From: Pseudomonadota bacterium
GTDB lineage: Bacteria > Myxococcota_A > Polyangia > Fen-1088
Length of the DNA stretch: 24,178 bases
NCBI GenBank assembly: GCA_023438785.1
Contig: JAEXQJ010000027.1
Coordinates: 1 to 24,178, forward strand
Direction: 5' to 3'
Each line of letters starts with the position of its first letter. The first letter of the stretch is position 1. Under the pieces are notes generated by a model. It was given only the letters and a program-made list of their open reading frames with translations, was not told where the DNA came from and searched no databases. Below, one piece after another: positions 7,789 through 14,436 of the stretch. The position numbers and the translations under genes were made by a program.

Positions 7789-8166
7789 CAGAGTCCCTTC
7801 CTTTCCTCATCCGGCGCGCCTCCCTCACGATGATGCACTCTCGTGAAACCAGGTGCGCACGTCCTCGACATCGCCCCTGGCGCGACTCGGAGTGCTGGAG
7901 ATCCGGATCGAGTCGCCCCAACGGCGAAGACGTCAGCCCCTGCTTTCAGCAACCGACATGCCAGGCGTTCACGGGACAGGTCGGTCGAAAATCGCGGACA
8001 AGGATACGCGATCTCGCCAGCTTCGGCCGAATTCGAGTCCCGCCCCTACCCCAACGGACGTCCGGCGGACGTCGAGCGGACAGGCCCGCACGCGACCCAC
8101 TTCGCCCCGCTGCACCGGCAGCCCATGCCCTTGAGACCCTGCCGACTGGCAACCTGGCCAAATCGC
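7789..8166. other. intergenic region upstream of the cellulase
   Basis: 378 bp without a supported gene. The sigma-54-like promoter lies at 7948-7963. I see no other clear structure; the open frame running through on the plus strand has no recognisable motif and is antisense to the better-supported gene at 8167-8520. Confidence 0.5.
7948..7963 (-). promoter_or_regulatory. sigma-54 (RpoN) -24/-12 promoter for the GH6 cellulase operon
   Basis: Read on the minus strand the site is C-TGGCATG-N4-TTGC-T, with GG and GC separated by exactly 10 bases. It differs from the consensus YTGGCACGN4TTGCW only at the T after TGGCA. The expected start of transcription is near 7938, about 150 bp upstream of the cellulase ATG, and no gene intervenes. 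It suggests that cellulose degradation is switched on by a sigma-54 activator. It is the best sigma-54 match I found in the window. Confidence 0.65.
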
Positions 8167-8520
8167 TCAGCCGCATCGCAGCCAATCGAGGGCCTCCGAT
8201 TCGGAAAGAAACCAATGCTCGCTTTCCGATACGCGACCCTGCCATTTGCTGTTGAGAATGGCCACACGCATCGCGGTGTTGTCCGCATTGAATCCGAAAG
8301 CGCAACGCGCGGTCCTCGCGAGCTGAAGGTGGACGCCTTCGCTTTCCCAGACGGTGTTCCGGAAGTCCACGAGCACAAGACGATGGGTGCCCTTCAGGGG
8401 ACGCCGTTTGAGCTCGAGCTCTATCGCTTTCAGTCTCGCAAGCCCCGCTTGTAGATCCACGCCTCCCGAGCAGTCCACCAGGTGAACGTCTGCATCTTCC
8501 AGATAGCGATACGAGCTCAT
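8167..8520 (-). CDS. small SpoIIAA/STAS-like protein, hypothetical
   Basis: Soluble protein of 117 residues with no signal peptide. The pattern is an alternating alpha/beta fold: an initial strand with DVHLVDCSGG, a helix (LARLKAIELELKRRP), a central strand HRLVLVDFRNT, a further helix and strand, and the terminal segment HWFLSESEALDWL. That ending and the central strand resemble SpoIIAA-like/STAS single-domain proteins. The phosphorylatable Ser/Thr of true anti-anti-sigma factors cannot be placed, so a regulatory role is not established. The ATG has GAGG six bases upstream. It points the same way as the cellulase but is separated from it by 378 bp containing that gene's own promoter. Confidence 0.6.
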   Translation of the reverse strand: MSSYRYLEDADVHLVDCSGGVDLQAGLARLKAIELELKRRPLKGTHRLVLVDFRNTVWESEGVHLQLARTARCAFGFNADNTAMRVAILNSKWQGRVSESEHWFLSESEALDWLRCG

Positions 8521-9239
8521 GCGCTGCCTCGTCGCCTGACGGTTTGCCGGTCACCCGCGAGCGGCGTGCCGAGCGTTCTGGCATTCACCCACGGGCGGCC
8601 GTCGAAGGCGGCCGTGAGGTGAAGGGCCATGTTGGGACTCATCGAGCATCAAGCTAGTCTCAAGACGGGTCCAGATCCAGGCTGCCGAGCCACTCATTGG
8701 CCGACACAGGATCCCACTGGCGACACTTGTGATTGGCCCGGGGTTGTCGGCCATTCGCGCCAGCCCTTCCCTTGAAGTGAGGGCCGACCACCGAGCCGGA
8801 GACCGCGCAGCAACCTGGAGCGAAACTCAACCCGGGAACAGGGGGAGCGTGGCTGATGCACCGCCTGGCTGATCATCTGCAATGGGGCGCCTGTGCGCTC
8901 TAGATCGTCGAGCGGATCCTCGTTCACGAATCGGCAGAGCGAGTGGAGGCGCCAGCGTTAGGTCGGGCGGGGGATGAGCCCGGGCGGTGTGAGGAGGCCG
9001 CTCCCAACGCGTCCCCGCGTTGGGATGCCAGGCCGACGGGTCAAGGGAGCCACGCGCCGCCAGCGCGCAGGGCCGTAGGCCCGAGCACTGCCGGCGTAAG
9101 GCGACCGGCCGCCGAGGGCTCATCCCCCGCCCGACCAGCTGGCGCCGGAACGAGCGGTGCGCCTATCGCGGGACTCATCTACGCCGCGACCGGGGCGCCC
9201 CGCTGGCATGGCGACCGGGGTGCGTGGTATGGGCTTGCC
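8521..9239. other. intergenic region between the STAS-like gene and argG
   Basis: About 720 bp. No supported gene. The right third is taken up by a 199-bp inverted-repeat element (8948-9146). The left part holds a 9-bp direct repeat GGCGGCCGT within about 8590-8620 and nothing else I can name. The argG frame stays open back to 8943, through the inverted repeat, but the family start is at 9240. Confidence 0.5.
8948..9146. repeat. 199-bp structured inverted-repeat element (MITE-like or structured RNA)
   Basis: The outer arms GGCGCCAG (8948-8955) and CTGGCGCC (9139-9146) are perfect complements. After an unpaired step of 5 and 2 bases, 21-base inner arms (8961-8981 and 9116-9136) also pair perfectly. 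Inside is a perfect 10-bp hairpin with a TCCC loop (9002-9025) and a smaller one, GGGCC-GTA-GGCCC (9070-9082). The element is flanked on both sides by GGA (8945-8947 and 9147-9149), which could be a 3-bp target duplication. It carries no gene. It is either a non-autonomous transposable element or a multi-branched RNA or DNA structure about 95 bp before argG. Confidence 0.7.
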
Positions 9240-10589
9240 ATGAGCCGTATCCACCGCAGTCTTCCTCCCCAGGGTTCTCGCATCGGTCTTGCTTACTCGG
9301 GCGGCTTGGACACGCGTTGTGCCGTGGCCTGGTTCGCGCGCAGCGGGCTTGAGGTTTACGCCTACACGGCCAACCTGGCTCAGCCCGACGAGAGCAATCC
9401 CGAGGACATCCCGCCCACCGCCCTGGCGCATGGGGCCAAAGTGGCGCGGCTGGTGGACTGCCGCGAGGCGCTGGTGCGCGAAGGCCTGATCGCCATCCAG
9501 TGCGGCGCCTTCCATCTGCACACCGCCGGTCGCAAGTACTACAACACCACGCCGCTCGGCCGCGCCGTCACCACCACGGCCATCGTGCGCGCCATGCAGC
9601 AGGATGGCGTCGACATCTTTAGCGACGGCAGCACCTACAAGGGCAACGACATCCAGCGCTTCTACCGCTACGGCGTGCTGACCAATCCCAGCCTGACCAT
9701 CTACAAGCCGTGGCTGGATAAGGTCTTCGTGGATCGCTTCGGCGGCCGCAAGGAGATGTCCGAGTACCTGCAGTCCCTCGGCCTGCCTTACCGCATGGGC
9801 ACGGAGAAGGCGTACAGCACCGATTCCAACTGCCTGGGCGCCACCCACGAGGCCAAGGACCTGGAATACTTGGACAAGGGCATGCGCATCGTGAACCCCA
9901 TCATGGGCGTGGCCTTCTGGAAGTCCGACGTGGAAATCGCCAGCGAGGAGGTCACCTTCACCTTCGAACAGGGGCTGCCGGTCGCCATCAACGGCAAGCG
10001 CTTCGATTCGCCTTTCGAGCTGTTCATGGAGGCCAACCGCATTGGCGGCCGCCACGGCTTCGGCATGAGCGATCAGATCGAGAACCGGGTCATCAACGCC
10101 AAGAGCCGCGGCATCTACGAGGCCCCGGCCATGGCGCTGCTGCACCTGGCGTACGAGCGCCTGCTCTCGGCGATCCACAACGAGGACACCACCGACCTTT
10201 ACTACACGCTGGGCCGCCGCCTGGGCCGCCTGCTGTACGAGGGCAAGTGGTTCGACCCCGAGTGCATGATGCTCAAGACGGCGCTGACCAACTGGGTCGC
10301 GCCCACCGTCAACGGCGGCGTGACCGTAGAGCTGCGCCGGGGCGACGACTACACCATCGTCGACACGCGCGCCGCCCACATGGCCTACGCGCCCGAGAAG
10401 CTGTCCATGGAGAAGGTCGAAAGCGCGTTCTCGCCCGAGGACCGCATCGGCGCCCTGGAGATGCAGAACCTGTCGGTGCAGGACAATCGCGACTTCCTGG
10501 TGGCCCACCTGCAGTCCCTGGCCAAGCTGCCCGCGGGCACCGAGCGCCCGGCGCTGGCCGCCCTGCTGTCGTCGGACGAGAAGCTGTAG
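9240..10589 (+). CDS. argG: argininosuccinate synthase
   Basis: Cytosolic enzyme of 449 residues joining citrulline and aspartate with ATP to form argininosuccinate, the penultimate step of arginine synthesis. It belongs to the long (E. coli-type, about 447-residue) form: YTANLAQPDE, IQCGAFH, NTTPLGRAVT, GSTYKGNDI, EKAYSTDSN, GATHEAKDLEYL, EANRIGGRHG and SRGIYEAPAMALLH are all in place. The N-terminal PP-loop reads SGGLDTR (residues 20-26), whereas most members have SGGLDTS. The ATG at 9240 fits the family start; the ribosome-binding site is weak (GTATGGG). It stands alone, with no other arg gene beside it. A large inverted repeat precedes it and two inverted repeats follow it. Confidence 0.96.
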   Translation: MSRIHRSLPPQGSRIGLAYSGGLDTRCAVAWFARSGLEVYAYTANLAQPDESNPEDIPPTALAHGAKVARLVDCREALVREGLIAIQCGAFHLHTAGRKYYNTTPLGRAVTTTAIVRAMQQDGVDIFSDGSTYKGNDIQRFYRYGVLTNPSLTIYKPWLDKVFVDRFGGRKEMSEYLQSLGLPYRMGTEKAYSTDSNCLGATHEAKDLEYLDKGMRIVNPIMGVAFWKSDVEIASEEVTFTFEQGLPVAINGKRFDSPFELFMEANRIGGRHGFGMSDQIENRVINAKSRGIYEAPAMALLHLAYERLLSAIHNEDTTDLYYTLGRRLGRLLYEGKWFDPECMMLKTALTNWVAPTVNGGVTVELRRGDDYTIVDTRAAHMAYAPEKLSMEKVESAFSPEDRIGALEMQNLSVQDNRDFLVAHLQSLAKLPAGTERPALAALLSSDEKL

Positions 10590-10637
10590 AGCCCGCCTAC
10601 CCGCGGGCGCCGGGCTGGGCGCCCCGGCGGGCTCTTC
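10588..10637 (+). terminator. argG terminator-like inverted repeat
   Basis: AGAGCCCGCC (10588-10597, overlapping the stop codon) is the exact complement of GGCGGGCTCT (10626-10635). The 28-nt interior is itself GC-rich and can pair. Only a broken pyrimidine run (TCTTC) follows. Confidence 0.45.
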
Positions 10638-10640
10638 GCC

Positions 10641-10685
10641 TTGCCGATGCAGGACCAGCAGAGCGCCAAGTGCCCGCATCGGCAA
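10641..10685. repeat. second inverted repeat downstream of argG
   Basis: TTGCCGATGC (10641-10650) pairs perfectly with GCATCGGCAA (10676-10685) across 25 bases. It follows directly on the argG terminator-like repeat. It may be a backup terminator or a protein-binding site. Confidence 0.45.
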
Positions 10686-10851
10686 CGCCCCACGGCAGCC
10701 GCAAGCGCCGAGGGCAAGGCCTCTTCAGGCCGCTGGATCTCAAAAACCTCTCTTCTTTCGGACGCTTGGACATGCACTATAGGCTCCTTTAATCCGCCCC
10801 GGAACGGTTAAAGTCTTTGCCTGCATTCTTTAATGACCCTACTCTCCTGCT

Positions 10852-12007
10852 GTGGACGATGCAGCATTTGACGCTGGCGTTCCTGGTCAACTCGTCTCCA
10901 TCGGAGGCGGTGAGTCGGCGTTCGTGCCGGACCCGTTACCGCCGCGCTGGAAATTTCCTGAGCGCCTGTGGCCTCTGCTTGCGGATGCTCGCCAGTGTCT
11001 AGGTACCCTCGACGGGTCGGCCCGCCGCCTTCCCGCCCCCGATCTTCTGCTCAAGCCCCTTCAGAGGCGCGAGGCCCTGCGCTCTTCGAGCTTGGAAGGC
11101 ACCTACGCCACCCCGCGCGAATTGCTTCTGTTCGAGATGGAGCCGCAGAAGCAGATCGCAGATGAGCACCGCGTTCAAGCCTGGCGGGAGGTCTTCAACT
11201 ACACGCGCGCTCTTCGCCTAGAACGGGACGGCGAGCAAACCGCTAGGCCTGCACTTGATCCGCCAACTCCACGCGGTGTTGATGGAGGGTGTACGGGGCG
11301 CTGAACAGTCGCCTGGAGCGTTCCGATCTGGCCAGGTTCACATCGGGCACGACCGCCGCTTCGTCCCGCCTCCACCGACGCACGTCCGGAGTTGCCTCGA
11401 TGAGCTGCAGCAGTACTTGAGCGCGCAGGACACCCTCAATGAGCCCCTCGTGCGCTGTTACCTGGTGCACTATCAGTTCGAGACGATCCACCCGTTCCTG
11501 GATGGAAACGGCCGTGTCGGCCGACTCCTGTTGGCCATCATGATCCGCGACTTCTGCAGACTGGCTGGCCCATGGCTGTACATGAGCGCGTATTTCGATC
11601 GACACCGCGACGAATACATCGATCGCCTGTTCGCGGTGAGCACTCAGTCGGCCTGGGAGAACTGGATCGAGTTCTGCCTCTACGGCACGCGAGAGCAGGC
11701 GAAGGACACGCTCTGCCGCTGTGAGGCCCTCCTCCGAGTCCGCGATGGCTTTCAGAGGCGTCTGCCCCCGAAGGGAAGCGTCCGGCTGGCGCAACTCGTG
11801 GAAGGCCTGTTCTACTCGCCCCTCGTTCGCATTGCCGATGTACAGAGGAGAATGCAGATCACCTATCCAACCGCCAAGGCTGACGTCGAACGCCTTGTCG
11901 AGGTCGGGATCCTCGAAGAGTTGCCGGGGGAGAATCCTCGAACGTTCGTCGCGCGCGAGGTCTACAACGTCGCCTTCAGCGAAGACGGCACACCAGCGCT
12001 CGAGTAG
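10852..12007 (+). pseudogene. Fic-family AMP-transferase, frameshifted
   Basis: The N-terminal part (10852 to about 11240) has FVPDPLPP and the inhibitory helix motif SSSLEG (S-x3-E-G, Glu at residue 82). Together these mark a Fic protein with an N-terminal autoinhibitory segment. The frame then shifts by one base: residues from LGLHLIRQLHAVLMEGVRG onwards are in another frame (about 11241-12007). That part carries the full active-site motif HPFLDGNGRVGR (His codon at 11489), the upstream FVPPPP flap and a C-terminal winged-helix-like region. Joined, it would be about 385 residues, normal for the family. The shift lies near 11236-11246, around CAAACCG. Fic proteins transfer AMP to Tyr/Thr/Ser hydroxyls. 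All catalytic residues are intact, so a sequencing error or very recent mutation is possible. The GTG start is uncertain; no clear ribosome-binding site is visible. Confidence 0.85.
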
Positions 12008-12308
12008 CTGGTCTGCCGTCTACTGAATCGCTAGCGGTTCCAGGCGAGCCGCGACGGCTTGTGGGCGAGGCAGATTTTCTGCACACGACGGTTGAAGCAT
12101 CGACCTGTACGGCTACTGCTGCAACGTCACGATGCAATAGCAACGCCTGCTCCTGACAGCGCTCCGTCTCGACTCCGGCCGCCGGGCGCGCGGATCGAGC
12201 TGACGCGACGGGCGTTTGCCAGCAGGCCTGTTGCGGTCGCGCGATCGCGAGGATCCCGCTTGCTAAGCCCCAGGCGAAAGCGGCCCCCGCCCTCATGAGT
12301 TGCGGGGG
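12008..12308. other. intergenic region between the convergent Fic and lipoprotein genes
   Basis: About 300 bp. No supported gene. Its right end is the hairpin at 12283-12309. Confidence 0.5.
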
Positions 12309-12309
12309 C
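12283..12309 (-). terminator. terminator-like hairpin after the lipoprotein pair
   Basis: GCCCCCGC (12283-12290) pairs perfectly with GCGGGGGC (12302-12309) over an 11-nt loop, immediately after the TAG of the minus-strand gene. A weak CTTTC follows on the minus strand. Confidence 0.5.
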
Positions 12310-12968
12310 TAAGGCGCGTAGGTCTCGCGGTAGTAGGTCTGGAGCGGAGCGCGGTTGGAGCTGCCGGCGGCCATGACGATTCCGCCGACCAGGGTCCCGA
12401 TCCCCAGCAAGCCGCAGGCAACGCCCGAACCGGCCGTCTGCGCAGCCGCGTCTCTCTGGCCCGAGTTGGCGGAGTCGCTGTATTTGGCCGCCATGGCCAG
12501 GGCGAAGGCCGACGCGCCGAGGGCGACCAAGCCGAGGGCAATCGTGCCCGCCCCGGCCCAATGGCGCGCGCTGGCCTGCGACTCAATCTCGCGCCGGTGT
12601 GCGGTCAGGAGGGGATCGACCTTGTACAGCTCCACCGGGATCCCGAAGGAATCAGGCGGCGAGCGCAGAGCCGCGGCCACGTCGGGTCGGTTGCGAAAAG
12701 GGACGGCCCCCCCGCCAGAGGCCTCCGAGGCGATCGGCCGTGAGGCCGTGGCGCCTTCGACGGCCGCCGTGTCGGGTCCGGATGCGGATACGGGCTGCAC
12801 AGGCAGGGCCTGGGGAGATGGAGCCTGGCGGATGGCCCAGGTGGCCCCGTTGCGCTGAGCGATGGTTTCTCGATCGAGTGTCACGTGTCGGGCGCAACCG
12901 CCCAGCACCATGGCGGCCATGCACGCCACGGCCGCGCCTCGCCCTTTCTGAGCCATGCGTGCCCTCAT
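12309..12968 (-). CDS. hypothetical lipoprotein with two C-terminal membrane segments
   Basis: Protein of 219 residues. Signal peptide with the lipobox VLGGC (Cys25), a Pro/Ala/Ser-rich spacer (about 48-90), then two hydrophobic Gly/Ala-rich helices (about 138-161 and 181-202) and a short polar tail ending in TYYRETYAP. No family recognised. The ATG at 12968 is favoured over the one at 12956 because AGGAG lies six bases upstream. It overlaps the stop of the preceding lipoprotein gene by 4 bp (ATGA), so the two are translationally coupled and probably act together at the envelope. A GC-rich hairpin directly follows the stop. Confidence 0.75.
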   Translation of the reverse strand: MRARMAQKGRGAAVACMAAMVLGGCARHVTLDRETIAQRNGATWAIRQAPSPQALPVQPVSASGPDTAAVEGATASRPIASEASGGGAVPFRNRPDVAAALRSPPDSFGIPVELYKVDPLLTAHRREIESQASARHWAGAGTIALGLVALGASAFALAMAAKYSDSANSGQRDAAAQTAGSGVACGLLGIGTLVGGIVMAAGSSNRAPLQTYYRETYAP

Positions 12969-13615
12969 GGCGACTCCTCCTGGGCGGACAGGGTGGCCAC
13001 GGTTGGTGAAGGAAGACGATCAGCCAGGTTGGCCACCGCGCCCACCACAGAGGCGACCAACTGTCGCACCGCCGAGTCCACCGATACCTGCGCATCGGCC
13101 GTGGACATCACCGTGGCCTCCTCGCCCTTCACGTAGAACCGGCGCTCTGCGACCAGCCCCGAACCGGTGCTGGCCTTGAGAAACAGGTTGATGTCCGTCT
13201 CCCAGGTGGCGTTGAAGAAGTTGCTCTTCGGCTCCACGAAGAACTGATCCAACTTGCCCGTCAGGACGATGGTCGATGGCCCGACCTGTTTGAAGTCAGT
13301 CAGGACGCGAAAACCCGACGCCGCCAACTCCTGCGCAATCAGACGGGGCAGAGTGGATTCGGGCGGTCGGCTGCAGATGACGTTCGCCGAGTCCTTGTTG
13401 AAGCCGTTCTTCTTCATCCCGCAGCGCTCGGCGCGCCGACCACTGGCGAAAGGGGCCTTGATGATCACCTCGCGCCCCTCGCCGCGGCGAGAGCCGGTTG
13501 TGACCTGGTTCAGCCGGGGCGCATCCACGGTCATGTCGCTCAGGGCGCAACCGGCGAGCAGCACTCCTGCCAAACCAGTCGCCAATAGGTGAAGTCCACA
13601 CTGCATCCGTCTCAT
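12965..13615 (-). CDS. hypothetical lipoprotein (YajG-like pattern)
   Basis: About 216 residues from the ATG at 13615; ATGs at 13630 and 13606 are alternatives, and none has a strong ribosome-binding site. Signal peptide with lipobox LLAGC (Cys23), then a polar region with RCGMKKNGFN, a helix LPRLIAQELAASGF, and strands STIVLTGKLDQFFVE and TWETDINLFLKAS. The helix followed by a 'GF.VL... LTGKL' strand pair and a final amphipathic helix resembles small outer-membrane lipoproteins of the YajG type. This is a fold-pattern resemblance only. It is the first gene of a coupled pair and is divergent from the nucleotidyltransferase gene, with about 120-135 bp of shared upstream DNA. Confidence 0.75.
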   Translation of the reverse strand: MRRMQCGLHLLATGLAGVLLAGCALSDMTVDAPRLNQVTTGSRRGEGREVIIKAPFASGRRAERCGMKKNGFNKDSANVICSRPPESTLPRLIAQELAASGFRVLTDFKQVGPSTIVLTGKLDQFFVEPKSNFFNATWETDINLFLKASTGSGLVAERRFYVKGEEATVMSTADAQVSVDSAVRQLVASVVGAVANLADRLPSPTVATLSAQEESP

Positions 13616-13750
13616 CTTGGCGCGAGGCATTGTACGCAACGCCCACCAGAACTCCAAGCCGACTTCTCCGGCCGTCAGCTTGGAGGCGCACGATGATCGG
13701 CAGCCACCCTGCGCCGAATCCAGCGGACCCCACGTGGTAGGCTTTTGGGC

Positions 13751-14212
13751 GTGAACATCGTCACCGAGCTTCATGCGGTTGCCGCCGCGTTGGCGCGCGC
13801 TGGGGTTCGCCACGCGGTCTGCGGGGGAGTGGCGGTGACCATTCATGGCGCCACCCGGTCCACCAAGGACATCGACGTCCTGATTGCGCCCGCGGACGTG
13901 GATAGGGCGCTGGAGGCCGTGCGTGCCATCGGATTCAAGTTCGCCGCGCTTCCCTTGGTGTTCGACGAGGGCACCACCCGCGAGCGCCACGTCCAGCGGG
14001 TCAGCAAGATTCAGGGCGCCGAGCATCTGGTGCTGGATTTCCTCCTGGAGGAGGCGGCCTTTAGCGGGCTCTTGGCCAATCCCGTCCAGATCGACTTGCC
14101 GGAGGGCGCCCTCTGGGTGGTGCCCCGCGATGTGCTCATCCGAATGAAGCGGCTGGCCGGCCGCCATCAGGATCTCGCTGACCTCGAGAAGCTGGAGTCG
14201 GACGATGGCTGA
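13751..14212 (+). CDS. nucleotidyltransferase-fold protein (MNT/AbiEii-like)
   Basis: Protein of 153 residues with the minimal nucleotidyltransferase signature: CGGVAVTIHGATRSTKDIDVL (residues 24-44). The GG turn is followed by a metal-binding Asp pair (Asp40 and Asp42). A later acidic strand, HLVLDFLLEE, could supply the third carboxylate. It lacks extra domains. Such stand-alone NTases occur as antitoxins or toxins (MNT-HEPN, AbiEii-like) or as uncharacterised housekeeping proteins. The GTG at 13751 is preferred over the TTG at 13745 because of GGTAGG about ten bases upstream. Its last 8 bp overlap the next gene, so the two are coupled. The substrate is unknown. Confidence 0.8.
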   Translation: MNIVTELHAVAAALARAGVRHAVCGGVAVTIHGATRSTKDIDVLIAPADVDRALEAVRAIGFKFAALPLVFDEGTTRERHVQRVSKIQGAEHLVLDFLLEEAAFSGLLANPVQIDLPEGALWVVPRDVLIRMKRLAGRHQDLADLEKLESDDG

Positions 14213-14420
14213 GCGCCAAGGCCGGCCTCCCGCTGGCGTGGCCGAGCGGTTAGAGCGGCTGCGCGCGCTCTATGTCCCCGAACGCGACGCGGAGGCACGC
14301 CAGCGCCTGGCCCATGAAGCCCGCGTGTTCGCCCCGCCCTTTGCCGTGGCCGTGGCCCGCCGTCTGGAAGAGCTGCGTGCGCTCAGCGATCTGACGACCT
14401 ACCTGCATCGCGGCCAGTAG
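14205..14420 (+). CDS. small helical protein coupled to the nucleotidyltransferase
   Basis: 71 residues, highly charged and predicted largely helical: ERLERLRALYVPERD, then ARQRLAHEARVFAPPFAVAVARRLEELRALSDL. No known family recognised, and no HEPN RxxxxH motif is visible. The ATG lies inside the end of the nucleotidyltransferase gene (8-bp overlap), which suggests coupled expression and a physical partnership. The reading frame ends right at a short hairpin shared with the convergent peptidase gene. It could be the partner of a toxin-antitoxin-like pair, but this rests only on gene arrangement. Confidence 0.6.
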   Translation: MAERQGRPPAGVAERLERLRALYVPERDAEARQRLAHEARVFAPPFAVAVARRLEELRALSDLTTYLHRGQ

Positions 14421-14435
14421 TCCCGCGCCCGGGAC
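14420..14435. terminator. compact bidirectional hairpin between convergent stop codons
   Basis: GTCCCG (14420-14425) and CGGGAC (14430-14435) pair perfectly around the CGCC loop. The hairpin fills the whole 16-bp gap between the plus-strand stop (14420) and the minus-strand stop (14437). It has no T-run on either strand. Confidence 0.4.
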
Positions 14436-14436
14436 C

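Noticed and set aside
8948..9146. Possible integron attC site: GTTAGGT fits the GTTRRRY core in the left arm.
   Set aside because: The core is at the wrong end for an attC, no RYYYAAC partner sits opposite, and no integrase or cassette array is visible.
8943..9239. A 99-codon N-terminal extension of ArgG in frame through the inverted repeat.
   Set aside because: The ArgG family begins at the ATG at 9240; the extension is Pro/Arg/Ala-rich and encoded by the repeat element.
14232..14304. tRNA-like stretch: 7-bp acceptor-like arms 72 bases apart and a perfect tRNA D-arm (GCCG...GGTTAGAG...CGGC).
   Set aside because: No anticodon stem can form, there is no T-arm with TTCGA, and no CCA follows. 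It lies inside the small reading frame 14205-14420.
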